A stretch of 64,000 nucleotides of DNA from Psettodes erumei (GCA_016785225.1 JAFBJZ010000512.1:7539001-7603000); one strand, 5' to 3'; positions 34,101 through 50,400 are shown, counted from the stretch's first letter. Notes: a model not told the origin generated them from the sequence alone. Numbers and translations: made by a program.

Positions 34101-37100
34101 CTAAATCTGTGTATATTTATGCTGTAGCTCGCTCACCCAACAGGCCCTACAATACCCTGCCAGTATCATCTCATCTGCTTCCTCGTGACTTTGTGCGAAC
34201 TTACATACACACCTTAGGTCCCCTTACTTAGACACAAGTTGAATTATGCATTTATACCTAAACTTACACAGTCACACACATACACACACAAAACCTAAAA
34301 TATGTTATATTTTAGTGTGAGGGAGTTTGTGATGACTAAGTATAGATTTCCTACCTGCTTTGTCATAGTAAGTGAAAGTGCTGCACATTTATGGTCACAC
34401 ACTAAATCTGGGACCTTTAATGCATTATCATTAACTATGTACACTACAGTAGTTATAAATCTCATTCAGTATACTGTGAAGGAATATTATGGGATATTTT
34501 ATGTATCCCACACCCCTCGTGGATTGAGGGGCTATACAGGTGACCTAACACTGTCTGCTAAATGCATAAATTTTACGTTTGTTGTAACTTAGATTTCTTC
34601 AATAAAATACAAAAATGCACCATTTTTATATCTGGAATGGCTTGACCAATTTTATGAAACAGATTTCATTTTGGAGGTAAGAGAAGCCACTGACTCAGAC
34701 CAACTCATGGAAAACACTTTAACACCACAGAACCTTGCACAGAAAATATATTGTAGTGTTTAATTACACAGAGTAGAACTTGATATTTATGTGAGAAGGG
34801 GTAATTTATACCTGATGTTCAGCCAAGGTGTGATTTGGAGGGATTTTGTAATCCTTTGACCACTATCTGTAGTATGTCATGCTGCTCATATTGCCAGTAA
34901 TCATTTCTGACATGTGTCACTGTGTATCCATATGTTATTATTGGAGTATTGGTCTTCATTGGGATTAAAAGAAAAAAGAAACAGTAACATTTTTTGCAAA
35001 TATTCACAAAACGCAGAAAGAAAAATTAACATAACATTTCACCTCAGTAATTCTTACGGCTCCTTTTCATTAATGTGGTATGAGTTTTGTGTCGAAACAA
35101 CATAGCCTCAAACAGTTGGCTGGGCTCCATGGTAAATTTGCAGCTTGGCTGGCAACATTGAGTAAATGACAAAATGACTGGAGGTATGAAGGAATGGTAA
35201 ATCCCTGTTAATAGGCTGTTGGAGAATGTAAACAGGGTTAATGTCAAGGTTCCAAAGATTAATATAAAAATGTGATTTACCACAGATTGCTGATTATCCA
35301 ATGAAAAATGTGATTACTAAAGTCATCGACTGAAAAGGTCAAATTGACTTAATAAATTATGTTAACTCTTTTGTTACCTGCAATCTGACTAATGAAACAG
35401 ATCCAGCCAACTGAATGTTATGCTTTTTAATGCAGAAATGTAATTGCATTCAATATCTTCACTCACAGTGCATTTATCCTCCAAATCACTTACATGAACA
35501 CATCTGTCACCTCATTACTGTTCATATAATAATGGCAGTATATTAGAACTACCACGCACTGAGACTCACTTGGAATGAACTTTCCATGTGATACAATGTT
35601 GCATGCAGTATAATCAGAGCTAAACATAGTTTACGCTAAGCAGAGCTATGACTTAAGTGTAAACAGAGATTTCCTTCCTGTCTAGACTTCTAGTTTGGTT
35701 TCTGTCACGTAACATAACCTGCAGAGTAAACAGACCCAACGGCATCACAATGTGTGAAAGAAAAGCTCAGGTCTTTCACCTCTCTCTTTTTTTAACCTCT
35801 TCCTGTGGGATTATATCCATCTTTGGTTTGCTAAGGCAAGTGTGTGTGTGCATGTGTGTGAGAGTGAATGAGAAAAATACACTGACAAAAGACAAAAAGA
35901 GACAGAGGCAAAACAAACTACCCTGTTACGCAATTGCATCCAAAATGTATCCCATTCCTTAATGCACATATGGCAAGTCAAACAGGATCATGAGAGCCAC
36001 CATGCCTACATGCCTACTTTTGCTGCCCAACCATCTCTTACTGCTCTGCACAGGACATAGTCTGCTATTGTCACTAGCAAGGTACTGACCAAAAAAAAAA
36101 AAATTGGCCATACTTTCTTCTCCACAGGCCCATCTCTCAGGACGTCTCACTAACAGATGTCCAGGGATTACCCCATCCCAGTGGAAAGACACAGGCTCTG
36201 TTTTCATTTGTGAATTTGCTTTACTCACTTGGAAATGTCAAGTATTTTTAGAAAGACTGAGTTGAAATGCTGAATGAGTGGCCTGTATAGAACATGCATC
36301 AACGCACGCGAAATCTTCCATACTGACAGCAGATGCCTGATGTGATGCCTCAGTGCGGCATGCTTTTATCTGCTCCACAATCCTGTGTATATTTTATGAA
36401 TAGAAGTTTACCAATTCAAGTTAATGGGACTGTTTACTTGTGCAGACTAGTGTAACATGGTATACAGTACAAATACTAGTAACATTTTGTAATATCCTCC
36501 TATAAAGGGTACTGTACTCCATTTTTTACTGCAGATACTTTAAGAATGACAGTGTTTTAATGAGACCCATATATCCTTTGAGTTGCACTGATGTGCGTCA
36601 GCAGGGCAGTGTGTGTTTGCAGTGCTCTGCTTCCGCTCCCTGCAGGCATAGTATTGGACCTGCCAACATTTTTTATTCTATCATATGCATGCTGCAGTTT
36701 TCATGGTAACAAAAAAGGAAGCGAAGCTTCAAATACATGTGCTCTTACTTACTGTCCACACCTTGTTAATAAAACAGCTGTACAAAGTGAAATGGCATTA
36801 TTATGTGAATGATGGAGTAATATTAGAACATAGCATAATTCCATCATGCACATGCCTGTGAATACAGGTCAGGCAGGTGTAATGTTACGTTTACCACAAT
36901 GTGCAAGCTGCTAAACATCTGACATTTATAAATATCCAGATCAGCAACACCAGTTATGAATAATAACAACAGTTTTACTCGATCAGTACTGGTAATGGTA
37001 ACTATGGCAATCAAATTTTTGTCAATAATTTGTAATTCTTATTTTTACATTCTTATGAAACACACACACACACACAAACATATACTGTTGTATATAGAGA

Positions 37101-38400
37101 GATAATATTATGTTTTAACTGAAATGATATATGCTATATGTATATAGTTTATTTTTTGGTGGTGTTTTTGTATAGGTCATGGTATATTTAATATCTACAT
37201 AGACAAATTTCCATCTACGTTGACCCTGCTTTTGCTTCTACCCTCTCTTTCTCTCTCTTAAATGCTCTTCTGCCTGTCAGCTATTCTATTCCCAGAATGA
37301 CTTCCTGCCATCTGGCAATCTGATGTATTGATGCAGATTAGCGCTGACGAGGTAAGCATTAAACGGTAAGAGAAAATTTAGTTAACCCCTTCTCGCACAA
37401 CAAACCATTTCCATCATTTTCCTTTGCAAACTGTTTATGTTTTCTGCCTCGCTCACACCTATTAACCTCTTGTTTCACTCAATTGAATTTGCAAATGATT
37501 CTCTTGTGAAGGCAAACTCAGAGATAAATTTTCCAGTGGACTTGTGTAATTGTCTATCGATGGAGATGTAGTAGTTTGAAGTGGTACCCTGTGGAAGGCT
37601 TTGGAAGCGGTTGTATGTGTGATGATAATTTGGTCGACACACTCACTCACACAATCACTCATACTCTAAGGACTGCTGCTTCAGTAGAAAGAAAGACTAG
37701 CAGGCTGGCAGAGAGGTGACAGAATCCACGCCAAGGTGACCCTCTTAAATCCATCGGCTACTCGTGAGTGTGTGCATGGCTTGAAAATACAATTGATTCC
37801 AAAGGCCATAGCACGCCCACTAAATGTGTTTTTATCCTTACATAAGCATCCAGCCATTGAATGAAACCTTCTGAATTTTGATAATGCTTCAGTGCCTCAA
37901 GGCCCAAACTGCTGTTACAGTATGGTGCTAAGCTGCTATGTTATTTACACTGACATTAAATTTTTTTTTAAATGATAATGGCAGGAAATGGCAAAAGTGA
38001 GTGAGTGAGGGAGCTTTAGAGGTTAGGCAGAATTAATTACTTTGTTACTTTCTTCCATGCACTTGTGACAACTTGCATATATCTTCTCAACCCAAAGGCA
38101 GCAAGTTGTGTGAAAACAAGATATTTATGAATGAGTCTGCATCTCATTGAGCGCTACCAAATGCCGTACACTGTGTCCAGATCTTTGTAAGTGAATATGT
38201 GGAATAAAAGTGCTCCTAAATGAATGAGCAGTCAGGGCCACCCAGCCAAGTTCCTCTCGTAGCCCAGTCATAAAGACATATATTTACCTGCCTTAGATGT
38301 AATTAAAGTGCTCATCCACTGGGATGGTGAGACAAGCCATGTCTGATATGCAGCTAGCTGAGACCACCTTCTTCCACTTCTCAGGTCATAGCACCCCCCT
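28195..38400. other. Intergenic, no gene seen
   Basis: About 10 kb lies upstream of the odf3-like sequence. The open frames (for example at 28628-28916, 29727-30023, 32668-33006 and 35044-35301) are short, often overlap frames on the other strand, and resemble no protein I know. A few short CA/TG runs occur (for example near 35838-35860 and 37061-37077). No transposon ends were recognised. Confidence 0.65.
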
Positions 38401-41400
38401 CCCCCTTCTACAGTGCAGTTACAGCTACAAAGACTCATCCTTCAGGTATTGGTAATACCATGTTGACAGATGTATGAGAATATATTCAGCAAACCATCAC
38501 ACCTCTGGGTCAGTTTCACTGACGTGGCTGTCCTTGGGTTGTTGGAGAGGGAGGACTTCAAATGGGGGCACTTTTTCTTTGTCCGAGCTCATCCCTTTTT
38601 CTGCACTTGGAAGCCAGCTCCTTTCTCGTTTCCTCTCCGTCACTCTGACCCCCCACTGGTAAAAGTGCTGGCTCTCTCCTCCATTTGCTTTGAGCAGACT
38701 AATTACAATAACTACACCCGCGGGATCCATTTTTTTGGTTTGACACATTCGGTAATAGAGAGCAGCGATTAACTGCTGTGATTCACTGTTCACTTTACTG
38801 CAGTCATGTGGCATGATGGGTGCTTGCTCTCCTGGCCCGATGTCAGCAGGTAGACAAACAGACAATCTGATGTTTTATTTTTAACTGAAGGCATCATTGA
38901 TGTACAATGATTATAGTTTAGTGTATTTTAAAGTCATCTTTCCCCAAAGCTGGTTTGATGTTAACAATAAGCAATTAGAAAGACAAAATCATAGAACACA
39001 GATTGACCTTGTGTTTCTGTTTAATACATGATTTAATGTCAGCAAATGACGAGTTAATAAACCTTAAACATTCTATAAGGTGTGTCCCTAGGCGCAGTAC
39101 GATGTTGTGCAATTGTATTTACTAAGTAAGCAGCACTCCAGCTTAGAAATTAGCCAGAGGAGCACATAAACAAAATGTGCCCCTAAGCTTGTTAGCTCAC
39201 TTCCTACCACAAACTAATTACAACAAAGTTGGGCTTTCTCATAAAACAGTAGCAACAGTGGCACAATAGGTTTCCCAGTGAGTGACACCTGCCAGCAGAC
39301 AAGGCATCTCTCTGCATTTCCATTAAAGGAGATTCTTCAGGGCAATGGACTCCCCTTCCTTTGTCCTTTAAAATCAAGTCAGTATAAAAAAAAAATCAAT
39401 GCTGCTTTATTGTGGTTCTGGGTCCACACATACAATAGTAGGATGGTGAATGGCTTCTTGATAGCATCTAGGGGAGGGGCCAGTGAGGGTATGTGGAGGA
39501 AATCAATACATAGTAAGTACTAATATAATAACAATGTCACTAAATTAAATGGAAACAAAAAAAAATCCACTTCAGTATTTTGTTGAAAGTATGCCCTTTT
39601 GGTTTTTTCAGTGGCTGTTAATTTTTAAAGATTAAGTGCTTACATTTACACATCAATTTCAAATTTTGGAAAAAAGACAGAAAATGTCGAATGACCAAAA
39701 GGAAATAGCACTGCAGTCAGTCTTGTTTCATTTTTGCTGCTCCAGTAATGGCAAAGGGATTGGATTCGGCTGTCCTAAGATCATTCAGAGGTCCCATTAT
39801 ATCTGCCAAGCCAGAGGTGAAGAGACCTCTCGGTAAGAGGCGCAGGGGAAAAGTTCCCTCCATGGAAGATGAAAACAATGAAGGTAATCACCTCTTGAGT
39901 GAAGAGAGATAAGAAGTGGAGAGCTGAAGAGGTATGCTGCTCAGGTTTAACATACTGGACCCCAAGGCCCCGTAAGATCGAGCAGTCAAAGTCAAAGCTT
40001 GATTTTGAAGTCCAATCAGCCTTATTCTTACACTGTGAAGGGTACTATTAAATGTGTGTATGGGTGGGAATGCAATGTAAGTTATACAGAAAATATTTTC
40101 AAAGCTATTTCAATAGCTGATTTATTGCTCTGCACCAGGGTGGCCTGATCGACATTGTGTTCAGTCGCTGGAACCCAAGTGAATCTTTATTCTTTTGTAG
40201 TGTTTCAGAGTTAGTGCTGACATGACGTTTGTCTTGCATACTAATGGACTGAAACTGGTGCTTGAATTAATGGAGTTATTCACTCAGCTAAAGTACAGTG
40301 TTGGGCTGTTACCTACTTTCATCCACAAGACTTAAATTCTCCAGTGCCCAAGGACATCTGCTGCCCTGTTAAAATCTCCATCTGCCCAGTCCCATCTGTG
40401 TGGAAACATGGATTTGCTGTCTGTGTGCTCACAGGTGAACTTGACCAGTGATCAAGGTGAGCAACCACCTGCACTAGTATATATGACAGTTGGGCTGAAT
40501 AGATTTTCATCCAAAAATCAAAGCGTTTCTCCTTATTGCGAATGAATTTGTGTACATCCTGAAATAGCATTGTTTCAAAAGTGGAAAGATGTGATTAGAT
40601 GACACAGTATTGTATATTTTTTGGTGAGGCCTCACACTTAAAAATTTTAAAGAATTACATCAAATTATATATCTATACTTTCTAAGTTAAATAGAATAAA
40701 CTTGGACATTACAAGGGTCATTACTAACCTCGTACCAGGAATGTCCTTTGAAGTCAAAGTGCTACAGGGTGTCCTTTTGTTCAAAAGTCAGCAACATGCC
40801 TACACAGGGACATTTCATCAAGTATTCTTCCTAAGGTAATGTCTTCACTGACTAAGCTTCATGGCCTTTTTTTTTTTACATCAGCTGACTAATCCAGCCA
40901 TGCTGCTATTTCATTCAGTCATTTTTACTGCTCAGTGTACACAGCTGAAACCAAACAAGACTGTGCAGAAAGAAACCATCTGGCCTTTGACTTAATGCAC
41001 TGGTACATTATTGAAAAAAATCCAAACACGGCATTGCTTTGCTCTTAGGTTCTGGCTTCATGTCCCATTAAACCATCAAACTAAGCTGCTGAGCAGTGAG
41101 ACCCATTCAAGCTTGTCTTGTTCATCCATGTTTGTTGATGATCAGCTGAAGGGCTTAACTTGTAGAGGCAATCTCGGCATCACTTGCTTGTCTAAATGTC
41201 TTTTATTGCCCAAAGTGCTTTGGATCCTGAGATCAAAGATGCATTTATGTCCATGTGAATTATTTTATAAATTCAGAGCCAAAAATATCCCTGTTGGCTC
41301 TCTATTATGTTTTTAGCATCCTTTGTTGTGAATGTTATTCAGAGAAAGTCTTAAGAACTTCAATAAAGTTGCTGTTATGGCATTAAAATTAGTGACTCAT

Positions 41401-44400
41401 CAACAGTACCATGTACTGTGGATTTAAGAGGAGGCTGGAACCTGGTCTGCAGAGTTTTGACTCACAGCAGTAATCGTAGGTATTTTATGAACTACTTTCC
41501 ACAAAAAGCTATCCTACATTTTGACAGATCAGACTTTAGTGTTAAGTAGATTTACAAGAGAGGGAGGATATAGGCAAGGCAGCCCAAATCGTTTCTAAAT
41601 CACAGTCTGACTTTTACACACTTCACAGTTTTTGTTAGTATTATCACTAAATGCTGGCCAATGATACACGCATCAGATATCTCAATGGTTAAGGCTTGAG
41701 TTGCAGAAAGTAAAATATAGCAAGCTAGACAGTCGGATGGGACTTCACCTCAAAAGTCTATGTTGGCTTGCCACTATAGATGTGATTCTCTGTTGATGAA
41801 GAAAGCCACTTGCTTGATTTGGCTCTCCACCACTAAATTCTCACTAAATAAAACAAATTAGAATCATTTCATTCCATTGTAACATCAAAGTTTTACATTA
41901 AGTTAGGTTTTTGGTACACAGTTACCTATAGTATTTGTATGATGTACCAATAATTTTCTTGTCTATAAATGAGATCAGTGTAATGCTTCAAAGATGTTTG
42001 TAGATCCACCCTCAAACAATCAGGCAGCCGGGTTTGCCTAACTCTGGAAAGTGGAGTCTGTTTGTCAGGAAGTGAAGTTTTCAGCCCCACAGAGGACCAG
42101 ACTGGAGCCTCATGGCAGCTCTGCAAAAGGGAGCTTTATTTTTAGCTGCTGAACAACAGGAAGGAGAAAAGGAGGCCAATTCTACCTGGCAAGATATGTA
42201 GGAATGATGACATCGGCTCAGTGGAGTGTAAACTGAGCACGGGGAGGTTGGTACAGTTTGATAGGTTGAACACTGTTGGGGGAGAGAGGGGGTGAAAAGT
42301 GAGGCAAAGAGAGAAAATAGACAGTGGAACAGTGACAGGGGCTCCACAGCAGAGAAGTCAGGTCAGAAAGTTTCTCTGATGATGAGCCACAGGAGGGCCT
42401 TAAAGGATTCCCAGGATCCTCTGTTTTTTTTAGATGAGCCATAGCAAATATCACTGTGGCAAAAACGCGAAACAACAAGAGGTTTAAATGCTTAGCATCC
42501 CAGACAGTCACAACATAATTCATGTTTGCTATTAATCCTCAGTTGATAATCACAATATAATCGTTCCCTGGCTGTTGACAATTATATAATATTACACAGA
42601 GTCATTGCAAAATTGTTCTCCGTGACCACATTTGTTCATGCCACCATTGGACGGTTTCAGCATAATGAAAATGCAGCTCAGTTTGTATTGTGATGATATT
42701 GACCAATAACAATACCAGCAGTCTCAGGACAATTCAAGGTACTCAGTGCACCTGCATGTCATACCAGCAGTTATTGCTAACATTATGATAAAAGCTTTCA
42801 GTAAATTTTGACATTTTTGAAATAGTTTGAGAAATATCAATCCATTAAATTGCATTTTATTTATTTTCTCATACTGCAACAAAGTCTTCTGTCATCTGGT
42901 CTTCAGCAGTTGTTTACATTTGATCTCTCTTCCTCACAAAGGCTTTTGTGCACACACGAGTACACTGTGCTGACAGGCACGTGACCCGTATACTGAAATC
43001 TCAAACTTGGCTCAGTATGTGCCTGGTGGTACTGCATGATGGAGATACTGCTCTTCTCAGTGAGTGCCGCTTTTCAGTGATTCGTTCAGGTACCAGAAAC
43101 CAGTGAATTCAATGCTTGTCTCATGACAGGCTGCAGATACTGCACCTCTAGGGTTTGGCGAGGCAGGCTTTTGCAGCTTTGTTGTTAGTTTTGTTGTTTT
43201 GAGCATCACTGTGTTACTGTATCAGTATTCACCTGCATGAGAAAAACAGTATATGATGTCAGGAAACTGTTTACACAGCTTTTTATTTGTCATCCAAGAT
43301 ATCATAACATTGGGCTTATAACAGAAGCAAGGAATTACATCCCAGCTTTGAATTGTTTGAGGTTTGTCAGAGTGAAAAAACAAAAAAAAAATCAGTTTGA
43401 CATTTAGCAGCCCACAATGAATAGTTTAAAGCACACGGTGCACTGTGGATGCTCTTAATCCTAAATGATCACCAAAGACCAGCATCATCTTAGCCTACAT
43501 TTCAGTGTGCTGTGCTCCCTCCATACCACCTGCATCCTGCGCAAACCTCTGCCAGACCCACCTCCGCCCGCCCACCGCCTTGAAGTACTTCCAGCACTTT
43601 AAATGCAAATAATGCATTGGGCCAAACTATACAGCAGCCTGTTTCTGAGGCATTTTTTGTAGATAGAGATTAGTGAATAATTTAATGGCAAATCTAATCT
43701 GCAAGTCACAGTGGTGGCATGTGTGTGTTAACTTGGCTTACAAGGCAGTGCTGCAGGGGTAGGGCCCTTTTCATTTCATTAGAGGGCAGATTGGGAAATG
43801 GATCAGGCTCTGCATTCATTAGTGTGCACGCAGAGGCGTGATTACGGCACACAGACCTCCAATTCCTCACCTGTCAGGATTTTCTTGCAGGGAAGTATTT
43901 ATCAAAGGGGAAATGAATGTTCCCCTCATAAACACCTTTTGATTTCAGTTTGTTTTTTGTTTTTTTTTACAAATGTGACAACCATTAGCAGTTAAATGGC
44001 ATTAGGTGCAGTTAAAAGAAATGATGGGGAGGTAATCACTGGAAGTGATGGCCTCAACCGGTGTCTAAAATAAGCATAACGAGAAGAAGGTGTTGGCACA
44101 ATTAATAAAGAATGGCCACAGTAAATCAGATGTCTCAAAAACCTCAGGGTATGAAAGGTCAAGCTAAAAGCCCAACAAATCATGATGCTGTATGTTCACA
44201 TCTATATACCAGGACTGTTACAGAAGTTCTTAAATCAGTCTTTCAGACTTCACCATTTAGTGTACATTATTGTAGTTTTCATTTTTCATCACACTCTTTA
44301 AAATTTGAAGAAGGCTTTTCATCTCTTTTGGAGATCACTCTAATAATAGCCTTGTGAATCAGAGTGCGCAGTGAGCTAATTAACAAACAACTAATATTCC

Positions 44401-47400
44401 ACAATTCACCCAGACTTGTGTATTTTTCTTATTTCCAAATGTTATCAATAAATAATGCTGGCAGCTTCTGAGAGTGTGACTGAAATGTAAATGAGATTTA
44501 GTTTCCAACTCCCATGTTCCACTGTTGGTTTCTGGTCTTGCAGTTATTTTTGAGCTAAATTTGGGTCACGATTCGAGAGGTGTTATTTTTAAACACCAGC
44601 CCCTTTAGCCAGTGTCTGAGCCACAATAACTTCAGACAGGCTTGATTTGCTTTTTCTAAAGGACAGCTTGGAGATTTGGTGTGCTTTATTGGTCCCAATT
44701 ATTTACTTCCTCCTCCGATGCCAGTTATTTCATGAACAGAAGTAAGTTGTTGTGTCTGGTCAGCTCCATCGTGATGTGGAATGAGACACATCATGCTTGT
44801 AACCGGTCTGTGTCTGAACACCCTCAGCATATTGAAGTGAAAAGTGGCTGACTGTGCGTCACACAGAGGGGTTTTAATTAGTTTCTAGGTTCCGTGTTAC
44901 AATCCTCACTGTCTATATTTGGATGTTGAAAGGCTTACTTCCCATATTTGTTCCGGAGTTTAACTTCGCCATTAATGTTTGGCTCTGGTGACTGACCACA
45001 TTTTGGCATGGGGGTAAATGATATGAGAAAAATGATTTCCGAGGCCACAGTAGGCGCTGATGGCTTTTCCACTTGACCCCTTTTTCCATTACAGAATTTG
45101 ACAGAGCTAGTATTTAATATTCTGCAACTATTCTGGGCCTTCCAAAGATCCAATTAGGCTCCCTGAATTTACTGGATTATGACACGACCAGTCTTTGTAG
45201 AGGAATTATCATAGATATTTCAGGGAAGAAAAATTTAATTGGTGCTCTATTTGTGTGTGAAAACATGCAAATGTGTAACAAACAATCAGTCTGCCCTCCG
45301 TCGTGAACATGAATGCAGACATTATGGTTTTCTGCTACTTTTACACTTCACAAATTGTGTGCAATTCCATTTGTATTGTAGGTATCTGACTGTAATGATG
45401 TCAGATTTTTTTTCCTTTTCTTGCATTCTGTGATAGAAATGATTGTAACTGTCATTAATAGTTTGCCTCCACCTGGAGATGGGAGGTGTTTTATTGTAAT
45501 TTTAAAGCTAATAATGCCACGCATGCTCTCTCAGTAACACAGTGAGAAAATGTAATTATGTTGCTTAGTTCGCACCTGCTCCTGGTTACATACACTCACT
45601 AATGTCATTCTGTTTTGTGAATGTATACCGTCTTGCTTCAAGGAATATCATCAGACAATTTTGTGGAGGCAGTGACAGGGAAAACTGTGACCCACATGTT
45701 GTTAACAGCAGCCTCCCCGTTACACTGCACATCCAATTTACACCGTCAGATGTTTTATTTTCAAACAGCATCGTTTTTACGTCGCCAAGGCAAGTAGCAA
45801 AGTAGAAATTAGAAATCACATTTCAGATGACTGGCTGTATTTGTCTTACATTGCCGTCTGAATTTCATCAGCCATGCTTGAACGGTGCTCCCCTTCGAGT
45901 GGTGCAGGGGCCTGTACCATTTGTCTGAACTCCTCCATTTTTTATGTGCACAGGAGGTCTTGCTGGGTTTCTTTCTGTCACATTTTGAGTAATTTTGTTT
46001 GCTGAATCACACAAAAGTGACCCCCCACCCCAGGTTTGGACATGAAATGAAAAAAAAAGTGTGCTCCTTCAAGCACAACTCTTGTGTCAATGCAATGTTC
46101 TGATATTTTCTCTGGTTGTTTGACATGCCAGGAGAAAACACACATTATGTATTCACCAATCACAAACAGCAAGTGACACAGGATATTCCAGCACACTGGC
46201 CAGATATATAAAATCTCTCGGAATGAGTTTCAGTCTGTGCTGTGCCAGAGTGATCTGCAAGTATAATGGTTGTGGCCTGCATGGGCTTATCCAAAGTAAG
46301 TGAAGTATTTAATGAATTTAAAAGACCTATTTACTATTGCGCCAGTGTGGAGGGAAGCATCCATCATTTGTTGGAGTGTTCCTTTACAGCGTTGTCCACT
46401 TGACCGTGACATTGCCCCTGAAATGGATGTAATTAGAGTCATTGTGTTGGACTTTGGCACAATTAAGTGACCCGAGTATCTGATGCATTCAGAGCTGTGC
46501 TGCCTGGGCTTTGATATTCAATCGGGCTCAAGGTGAATTCTCACTGTGTTTTATGGCAAGTCTTGAAATGATTTTTGCTTGCTGTGGACAAGCAGGCAGT
46601 ATATCACCATACCATCTTTGTCTTCCGCTTCCTCTGCATGTACTTCATGTCTGTCTGTTGGAGCTCATTAAACAGGGCTAAGGGACTAGGTGAAGTGAGC
46701 AGTATGTCCTGAGGAGGAAGCTTGTCTTCCAAAAGTATTTCCATAACCTAGCACATCTTTCCTGCAGGCGTGCCAGCCTGCCTCTTCCCACTCTGTTTGC
46801 AGTGGCCCTGAGCTATGTGTGTATATTTGCTATTATTAGGTGAACTGCTAGAAGGTGTAGAAAAATGCCAGGGAGGGCAGCTATTTTTAACAACTGGTGC
46901 TCGGCCCTGATCCTTCTTTTCCCTCCCTCTTTTTTTTATATTTGAGCATGCCTTGTGCTCTCTTGCACCACTGCGAATTGTAACATGTGCTTGCTGGGCA
47001 TCAGTGCATTGCCCTCTCTTTCAACTCCATGTCCACCTTAATGCCCATGTACAGTACAAGTACGGTGCACAACGGTGAGACACACAGTAAGGGTATCACA
47101 GACGTGTGGAGGGTCTATTTTTAGAAAACCTATCTGACGTCTTTTAATTTGACTCAGCCAGTAGTCAATTGATGAACTGCATAGGTGGGCTTTTCAAATA
47201 GCTCTCAGCTATCCATTCATAGAGTCAGTGATATCCACTAGTCCTCAGTGACATTGCAGTACTAATGCAGGCAAGAGAACCCCTCCTTTTTCACTGTGCA
47301 ACCACCATAAGCTGAGAACAGCTGCAGAAGAAGCTCTCTCTCTTTTTCTTTCTGTGCTCCTCTCTCACTCTTGAGTCAAACATTTGTCTTTACACTTTTT

Positions 47401-50400
47401 AGACTATCATTTCCTTGACTCCGAACTGTCCTTCTGCATCGTTTCAAAAGAGGAGAAAAAAAGGTGCAGAAAAAAAGGAAATCTATCTCCTTCCTCTGCT
47501 TGTCTCAGATGCACGAGTGTTATCAACCACCAAAAAAAATCCTCAAATAAGATAATCTCTTGATTGCCTTGATCGTATTGTTTCTGGGACACTTTTGAAG
47601 AGAGAAAGTGACATTATATGACTCTGTGATTGTATCATTCTCTGAAAATATCCAATTTGTGAGCTGTCAGTCCCCACCTGGAGTGTAGCAGAACAATGGA
47701 GCTGCACTTCTTTTCTACCTGTTCATCTGTTTAAAAAAAATCACTATTCTGCATCCAGACATTCATTTTTGGTGTGGAACATGACAGGTATAATTATGAC
47801 AGCCATATGGGATTTTTTTTAATCTGTATTTTGAAGGCAGAGGTCGTTCCACCGCCCATGTTCAACGCTGAAGTTAACAGTGTTGTCAAGGCTGCCACAT
47901 GCTGAATGTAAGCCTGACATAGAACATATCATTTCCTTGAGTCATTGTTAAAGCTGTGACAACAATCATACCATCTCATAACAAGCTGTAGCTTGTGTCT
48001 CATATGGGCTGCAATTCGATCTACTTTTCAAAAATCAAGATTCTCAGAGGCACTAACCTGGAGATTTTATCAAGACTGAAGGCCTGTAGAGTTAACCTCA
48101 GCTATTACACACACAACAGCAGTGAACATCATCAACAACAGGGAAAGAGCAGAGAAAGAGAGAGTGAAGGTTATGAAAGACTGTAGATGGAATACGAGAG
48201 AGGAAGTGACAGAATGAGAGGACAGAGGGGCTGCACAGCTGGCGTCGGTCCAACGAGTTCATTTTGTGGGGCCACAAATCAGTCAGTGTCATGTGAGTCA
48301 GAATCCATGATTTGCATTTCTGGTTTCTATGAAGCCGCAGCGAGTGCTCACGGTGTTGGGAGCAAGATCAAAGTGGACTGCGGTGCGAGTTAACACACCC
48401 ACTGAAGCGGACCCCGGAAACGTTTTGCTTTTTAATTCACTTAAGTTCCTTGTTTCACTTTTCTAATGCACGCTTGCGTTCGAGGCATCAAACTCAGCTC
48501 TGTTATCCACCTACAGTACGGCAGCTGACCCTGCGTGGTGCAGACCAGTTCAGTCATGCATAAATGGCAACTATCCCCACAAGGCATGTTGTGTACAAAA
48601 AACACCTTGTTTAACCTTATCTTGTGAATGTACATTCAGCAAAACTGACTTTCACCATTTTATAGAAGATAGCAGCATATAGGCCTGACACATCCTATAC
48701 TAGTGTAATATATTTATGGTGAATATAATTAAGTGTATATTTCACATACTGTGTAAAACACTGATTCAGCCATCAAATCAAAACACACAGCCTGTAATGC
48801 AGGCTGAACACAGAGCAGGATTTATCTGTGATACATCACAGTGTGTCCTTATTAGAAATGCATTGAGAAAATACATATATATATATTCTATATATATTCT
48901 TCCTTTTTCTATGTGCAGCAGCCATAGTGCTTGGTACAGTAATGAGCCAGGTGATATTTAGTGGGTGGCCCCCCTGACTAAAGCGAAGTGACAGCTGCAT
49001 GCTAGGTTGTAATTTGTTTCTTATAAAACCCCAGTTCGGTGTCCAGGCTCATTACATGTGAGAACATGTCACAGGCTGTATTTCACTGGCAAGTAAACAG
49101 CAGTTTCAAGCACACAAAACCTCCAATCTCTAGGGCTGATGCAAGATGAAAATCATACAGTATCTCTGCTAAGCTACTGTGTGTTGGGCTAACCTGCAGT
49201 GATATGCATCTGATGCAACACAACTGACATTTTTTTTTGTGCAATTTGGTGTGCTGCGTATGGAAAAATAATGCAATGGTTAACAAGTTGTAGGTTCACC
49301 ATGAATTACAAAAGGTTATTGTCATACAGATATATTTTCACTCCTGACGATAAATTCCCAAGTGCCTTCTTCGAGAAATATTTAGACAAATACTACTTAA
49401 GAACATGGATATGTTAAGTGTCTGCCCTGCTACAGTTAATTCATCATGTATAAACTTGTATCGATCTTTCATGAAGCTTGAAAGCAGAGTTGTGAAATTG
49501 CTGAAATGTAAAACTGCTTCACAGGCACTCACACCAAGCACTTGGTTCAAATTATACATATCTTATGGGAATAAATGCAATTTAAACCTAACTGGGTTGC
49601 ATAGCAGTCAGTTCACCATTTATTAATGCCACATTTTACATCCCAAACCACAAATAAGAGATTCAAGAGAATTATGTTTACTAAGGCTGAAGTTAGATTT
49701 GAGAAAGTCTCATTGTGCCACATATTTTCATCCTCAGAGTATATGATTTTGATTAGCACTCGAGTAATTACACAAATCCCCTCATCTATCGCCTGCCAAT
49801 CAGTTAATTTTGTCCACAAAACAAACAGGCAAGCTAATTCATTATCAGGATATCAATTACCTGACACTAAAGGAACAAAGACATGGATCAGGAACAGATA
49901 AGCACTATGTGACACTATAAGTAACACTGCACGTAAAATCAACCTTTATTTATATTTTAAATACTCACAGCCATAGTGACTCTGGAAAGTTTTTGGGTTG
50001 CTCCTTCAGTGGGGATGGCAGCTGTTATTAGCCTGAATTTACTGCTCATACCAGTCCCACAGCATAAGCTGATTCTCCACCATTATTTAATGTATCCAGT
50101 TTGCTCCAGATATACAGCTAGCTGCACAAGATAGATAAGTACACAAGTTTATGTCACGATGACAACAGCAGGAGTAAATTGAACAAAAAAAGTCATCATT
50201 ATTATTCCATATCTAGTATTATTCAATAAAGCACCAAACAGGATGTTCTGTTGTCAAAGCTTGACCAGCAGTAACACGTCAGCGCTGTTTTATCGACCCA
50301 TCCATCCTCCTTGTAACGCAGACTTTGTTGCCTTATATACAATGTCACCTAACTTTCTCCTTTCTAATAATCACTACAGCTGCTAGAGGTCGCCTACCTG